The notes under the pieces are model-generated. The model saw only the letters and a program-made list of their open reading frames with translations. It ran no database searches and had not been told where the DNA came from. DNA of 64,000 nt from Tetrahymena thermophila SB210 (lineage: Eukaryota; Ciliophora; Oligohymenophorea; Hymenostomatida; Tetrahymenidae): NCBI RefSeq assembly GCF_000189635.1, contig NW_002476353.1:1009829-1073828 (forward strand), given 5' to 3'. Shown in pieces: positions 59,726 to 64,000 of this stretch; positions within the stretch are counted from its first letter, which is position 1, and every line of letters starts with the position of its first letter. The position numbers and the translations under genes are program-made.

Positions 59726-61265
59726 ATGGCCCCTTAGTACAATCACATGCCTCCCTTGCATAATAATTAAAGTTAATACAATTCAAATCAGACTTAGAGA
59801 CCTCAAACTAATAACTAATATCCACCAAACAATTATCAGTAAATTTTATCTTTCTTTTCATTTGATAAAAAAATCAAATTATCAAAATTGAATGAGAAAA
59901 ACAGCAAATCTAAGAAAAAAGCATTGTCTAAATTCATTCTATTTGTAATTATCAAGCCTAAAATTCCATGAAACTAGCATGGCAAACATGCTTTTTAAAG
60001 AGCTATTTAAGCTAGAGTCATCAATATAAAGCCTTTTTTAATTTACAATGTCCAAACTTCTCAATTAATTAATTAGTCAATCAATCAATGAATGAATCAA
60101 ACATTCTTTTTATATATAAAATTTTTTCTCTTCCAAAAATCATATATTGATTTTGATTATATAGGTTATTTGGATTTAATTTTTTTCCTTAGAATTAACA
60201 TTTAATTAATCAATCAATCAACCCCCTAGCTAGTTAGTGCTTTAATAATTTGATTTCATTATCTATAAAACACGCTTAATGTTAAATTAAGATTTGCAAT
60301 TAAGCTTTAATTTAAATTATTAAATTAATTTTTGTTTTAATAAATCATCTAATTCTACTTTTAATAGGAATAAATCTTAACCTCCTTAACCCGGCATGCC
60401 TCCTATGAAATAGCCTAATGGTATGAATGCTCCTCCTTAGCCTGGGCAATAGAATAAGCATTTGTTAAACTCGAATTTTGTTAAAGAGCAATTCAATTTA
60501 AAGGATGGAAGTCAAGAAAATTTCACTTAAGTATTTGACACTTTAAAAGCTAAAGTTACATAAGAGAAAAATCACCCTCTTAATTTTCCTAATCTTCCAT
60601 AGCCTTAATCTATAGCAGCGATGAGTGGATAGGGTAATGGAATGAATATGATGGGTCCAAATAATTAGATTCCTGGAAATATGAATCCCAATATGCCACA
60701 CGGATAACCAAATGGTCCTCCATACCAATAAAGAATATAACCTCCATAAATGGGTCGTTAATCCAGCTAAATGGGTAACGGACCACACAACAATTAAAAC
60801 ATCCCTCCTCATTAATATCCAAATATGGGCTAAAATCCTCAAAATTACTATCCCAATTAAAACGGCAATAACAGCAGTGGTCATTATGGATAGTATCCCA
60901 ATCAAGGCTACCCTAATAATGTAAAGCCAGGCTAATTTAATTAAGGTTAGATGAAATAAATGCCTAATGGTCAAAATATTGGTCAACCACCAAATCAAAT
61001 GAATAAAAGCATGAAACCCAACGATCCATCTAGACAAAACTCTCAATAGTTCTAGAACTCCCAAGCATATCAAAACGGAGGTTATGTTCCTCAAGGTATT
61101 ATTTTTTTAAAAATAAAATTTAATTAATTATTAAATATTTTAATTAAATCAAAAAAAAAAATAGGAAATAGCTATGATGATGATCTAATTGATGAAGGAT
61201 TCCCATAATTAAACAAAGATCAGCTCAATAAAATCAAGGATTACGTTGAATAATAAAGTAATTGA
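59726..61265 (+). CDS. Gln/Pro/Asn-rich protein, unknown function
   Basis: Model: exons 59726-59838, 60368-61095, 61165-61265, 313 residues from the first in-frame ATG. The same frame is open upstream to 59483 with similar Pro/Gln/Asn composition, so the real N-terminus may lie in an undetected upstream exon. Introns are 529 and 69 nt and both join in frame. Most of the protein is low-complexity (PPQPGMPPMKQP, MNPNMPHGQPNGPPYQQ), rich in Met-Gly-Pro-Asn-Gln, and probably disordered. Two short segments look ordered: FNLKDGSQENFTQVFDTLKAKV near residue 70, and the acidic C-terminus DDDLIDEGFPQLNKDQLNKIKDYVE. This resembles transcription-coactivator or RNA-granule proteins in composition only. 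A 183-residue minus-strand ORF across it is an antisense shadow. Confidence 0.65.
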
Positions 61266-61326
61266 TAAATAAAGCAAAAAAATTAAGATTAAATTAAAAT
61301 TATTTATTTTAAAAACAATAGAAAAA

Positions 61327-62070
61327 ATGAGTGTAGAAATAAAAAAGGAAAAGATTTTAAATAAAATCAAAGAACTTCATTAAGAAGGCATAGAGTTTGT
61401 ATCCTCAGAAAAGAAAGAAGAGGAGGCTAGTTCCAAGTAATGTTAAAAATTAAATTTTATTTAACTAAAATTATTTGTAAAAATTAGGTCAAGCAAGAAG
61501 TTCAAATGTCCCTATTATTTGTGTAAAAAAGAATGCAAAGAAAATTAAATGAATAAACATTTCAAAGAAGCACATCCTGAATTAATACAAGTTGGTTTCG
61601 AAATGGATGTTCATGGAAATTATAAATTTGATGATTAAATGTTAGATTACGTCCTCTTAATTTCAGAAATTTATCCTCAACAATATCAAGAATTTCTCAA
61701 ACAGGTAAATAAAAAAATAAATATTAAATATTTTATATGAAATTAATAAAATTTAATGTTGAAATAGATGAGACCTAACATTAAAAAGAAGAAGGATAAA
61801 AAATCAGATAAGGCTGATAAAGCTGAGAAGCCTGAAAAAGTTGAAAAACCAGTTTCAGTCGAGAAAGAAAAGGAAAAGGAAAAAGAAAAAGAGAAAGAGA
61901 AAGAAAAAGAAAAGAATGAAAAGAGTGAAAAAAATGATAAAGGCGACAAGGGCGAAAAGAAAAAGAAATCAAAGAAGGCACTAAAAAAAGAAGAAAAAGA
62001 AAAATAAAAATTAATGTAGTAGAATTAACAAATTGATTCACTCTAAGCTCAATAATCAAACTCATCTTGA
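61327..62070 (+). CDS. C2H2-type zinc-finger protein with Lys/Glu repeat tail
   Basis: Model: exons 61327-61436, 61488-61704, 61768-62070, 209 residues, introns of 51 and 63 nt, phases consistent. After a charged N-terminus there is one Cys/His cluster (residues ~42-65): CPYYLCKKECKENQMNKHFKEAH, which offers C-x4-C or C-x3-C with H-x4-H ligands and can bind one zinc. A short ordered segment follows (residues ~66-109, LISEIYPQQYQEFLKQ). The third exon encodes a highly charged tail with ~9 Glu-Lys dipeptides in a row from a GAAAAG-type repeat, then Lys-rich sequence and a polar end. It starts 62 nt after the previous gene's stop, the tightest spacing in the window. The tail suggests nucleic-acid or nucleolar association; this is inference. 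Confidence 0.75.
61860..61920 (+). repeat. Coding GAAAAG/GAGAAA hexanucleotide repeat
   Basis: About nine imperfect copies of a purine-only hexamer (GA(A/G)AA(A/G)) inside exon 3 of the zinc-finger gene, encoding alternating Glu-Lys. It is a pure polypurine tract on the coding strand. Confidence 0.8.
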
Positions 62071-63149
62071 ATTAATTGATTGAATTAAAATTAATAAATA
62101 GAAACAAATTACTATTAAATTAATTATCAGCTACTCTTAGACTATGTAAAATAAGTAAACCAAATAAATAACAAATAAATTATCAAAAAAACAAATAAAT
62201 AACGACTTTTCAGAATGAAACAAACAGCTAATTTATCTAGAAACTAATAACTAATCTACACAAAATATAATTAAATAACAACTATTATTATTATAATTTC
62301 CATACTAATCAAAAATATTTTCTGATTACACACGTAATCTCTATTTTCCACATAACAATAAATCTTAAAAAGTAATAACCACGAAAATAAATTAATTGAT
62401 AACTTACATACATACATATGTGAACTAATTTAAAACCTATTAATTTAACTATTAAAATAAATAAAAAAACATAAACGGTAAAGATTTTCTATGAATAATA
62501 AAATCAACTAGACCGATTTAAACTACCTACCTACCTAACTAGCTACATTGACAAAATTTTATCTTAATACTTAAAATGCCTAACATAAATAATTATTTAT
62601 ATATTCAAATAAAAAATAAATAGATTTTCTCCTTTAATCTAATCTCATTTAATTCATTTAAAATAGATCATTATAACTTGTTTATTATGTAGTAAATATT
62701 ATATATTCTATTAATTTATATATATTTTTGCTTTGCTCTATTATTAAAATTCAAAGATCTTACTTATATTTTCTACTTTTATTTTTTTAAAAATTCCTCA
62801 AAACATGAGTTTATTCAATTTAATTTTTTTAAGGAAATCTTGAATCCAAAAATTTAACGAATATTTTATTTAAAAACTTCAAATTTAAATTAGATTAATT
62901 TTGCGCCAAACATTCAATTAGAAGCTTTTTATTTTAAATTAATTTTTACCTTAAAAATTTTAATATCTTCTAAAAAAAGAAGCAAATTTTATTTAACCCA
63001 GTAACTAGTATTAATTTAAAAAAATATTTGTATCATTTTTTATAAAAATAGTAATATTTAAAATCAAATAAAATTTTGAAGCTAATTTCAAAATTTATTT
63101 AAATATTTTAAAATCTACTCACTAATTTTCATTAATAAATTATTTAAAA
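62071..63149. other. Subtelomeric spacer
   Basis: 1.08 kb of AT-rich non-coding DNA between the last gene and the telomere. It has a small CTACCTACCTAACTAGCTAC run near 62525. No subtelomeric repeat, degenerate telomeric repeat or breakage-type motif was seen. The junction reads TTATTTAAAA then GGGGTT. Confidence 0.6.
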
Positions 63150-64000
63150 GGGGTTGGGGTTGGGGTTGGGGTTGGGGTTGGGGTTGGGGTTGGGGTTGGG
63201 GTTGGGGTTGGGGTTGGGGTTGGGGTTGGGGTTGGGGTTGGGGTTGGGGTTGGGGTTGGGGTTGGGGTTGGGGTTGGGGTTGGGGTTGGGGTTGGGGTTG
63301 GGGTTGGGGTTGGGGTTGGGGTTGGGGTTGGGGTTGGGGTTGGGGTTGGGGTTGGGGTTGGGGTTGGGGTTGGGGTTGGGGTTGGGGTTGGGGTTGGGGT
63401 TGGGGTTGGGGTTGGGGTTGGGGTTGGGGTTGGGGTTGGGGTTGGGGTTGGGGTTGGGGTTGGGGTTGGGGTTGGGGTTGGGGTTGGGGTTGGGGTTGGG
63501 GTTGGGGTTGGGGTTGGGGTTGGGGTTGGGGTTGGGGTTGGGGTTGGGGTTGGGGTTGGGGTTGGGGTTGGGGTTGGGGTTGGGGTTGGGGTTGGGGTTG
63601 GGGTTGGGGTTGGGGTTGGGGTTGGGGTTGGGGTTGGGGTTGGGGTTGGGGTTGGGGTTGGGGTTGGGGTTGGGGTTGGGGTTGGGGTTGGGGTTGGGGT
63701 TGGGGTTGGGGTTGGGGTTGGGGTTGGGGTTGGGGTTGGGGTTGGGGTTGGGGTTGGGGTTGGGGTTGGGGTTGGGGTTGGGGTTGGGGTTGGGGTTGGG
63801 GTTGGGGTTGGGGTTGGGGTTGGGGTTGGGGTTGGGGTTGGGGTTGGGGTTGGGGTTGGGGTTGGGGTTGGGGTTGGGGTTGGGGTTGGGGTTGGGGTTG
63901 GGGTTGGGGTTGGGGTTGGGGTTGGGGTTGGGGTTGGGGTTGGGGTTGGGGTTGGGGTTGGGGTTGGGGTTGGGGTTGGGGTTGGGGTTGGGGTTGGGGT
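63150..64000 (+). repeat. Telomere, (GGGGTT)n
   Basis: 141 complete copies of GGGGTT plus a partial copy run from 63150 to the window end without a variant. The G-rich strand reads 5' to 3' toward the end, so this is a right-hand chromosome end. The unit is the classical Tetrahymena telomerase product. 851 nt is a minimum, since the window ends inside the array. Confidence 0.99.

Noticed and set aside
60543..61094. 183-residue minus-strand ORF rich in Ile, Leu and Trp
   Set aside because: It is the exact antisense of the well-spliced Gln/Pro/Asn-rich gene. Its hydrophobic composition comes from reading Pro/Gln/Asn codons backwards.
1..64000. Search for tRNA, 5S or other rRNA genes and CRISPR-like arrays
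   Set aside because: No B-box-like GGTTCGAATCC context, no rRNA sequence and no regularly spaced repeats were seen. The only regular array is the telomere.

Overview
The window is the right-hand end of a ciliate somatic (macronuclear) chromosome, almost certainly from Tetrahymena. Four observations support this. The sequence finishes in 851 nt of uninterrupted GGGGTT repeats. The DNA is extremely AT-rich between genes. TAA and TAG occur throughout conserved reading frames where glutamine is expected, and only TGA ends them (for example the conserved 40S protein S18 frame reads through a TAA). Introns are short, AT-rich, GT...AG and mostly 45-115 nt. All gene models below use the ciliate code, and splice sites were chosen by eye so that frames join and family motifs are continuous.

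Layout, left to right: a partial sugar-transporter-like MFS gene (minus, runs off the left edge); a mitochondrial carrier (plus); a pecanex-like multi-pass protein with a large Q/N-rich insert (plus); an SDF2-like MIR-domain ER protein (minus); a DDX24/Mak5-type DEAD-box helicase with an acidic insertion (minus); a large Q-rich EF-hand protein (plus); an intronless multi-pass membrane protein (plus); a cullin (minus); an ALIX/Bro1-like protein (plus). At 30.0-32.5 kb lie two decayed transposase genes, one Tc1/mariner-like and one hAT. Then come a coiled-coil protein (minus), an R2R3-type Myb protein with a 1.47 kb intron (minus), a tandem pair of secreted pepsin-fold-like proteins lacking the catalytic Asp motifs (plus), an intergenic MITE-like element with 26-bp inverted termini, RPS18 (plus), a possible HTH protein (plus), an N-myristoylation-motif protein (minus), and a multi-exon hypothetical gene (plus). 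The last two genes are a Q/P/N-rich protein and a C2H2-finger protein with a Lys/Glu repeat tail, ending 1.08 kb from the telomere.

The genes do not form a pathway. They are independent eukaryotic housekeeping and regulatory genes separated by AT-rich spacers. I found no operons, CRISPR arrays, tRNA or rRNA genes. The most unusual content is the transposon graveyard kept in somatic DNA, the MITE-like palindrome, the catalytically empty pepsin-like pair, the acidic insertion in the helicase and the RDDL C-terminus of the SDF2-like protein.
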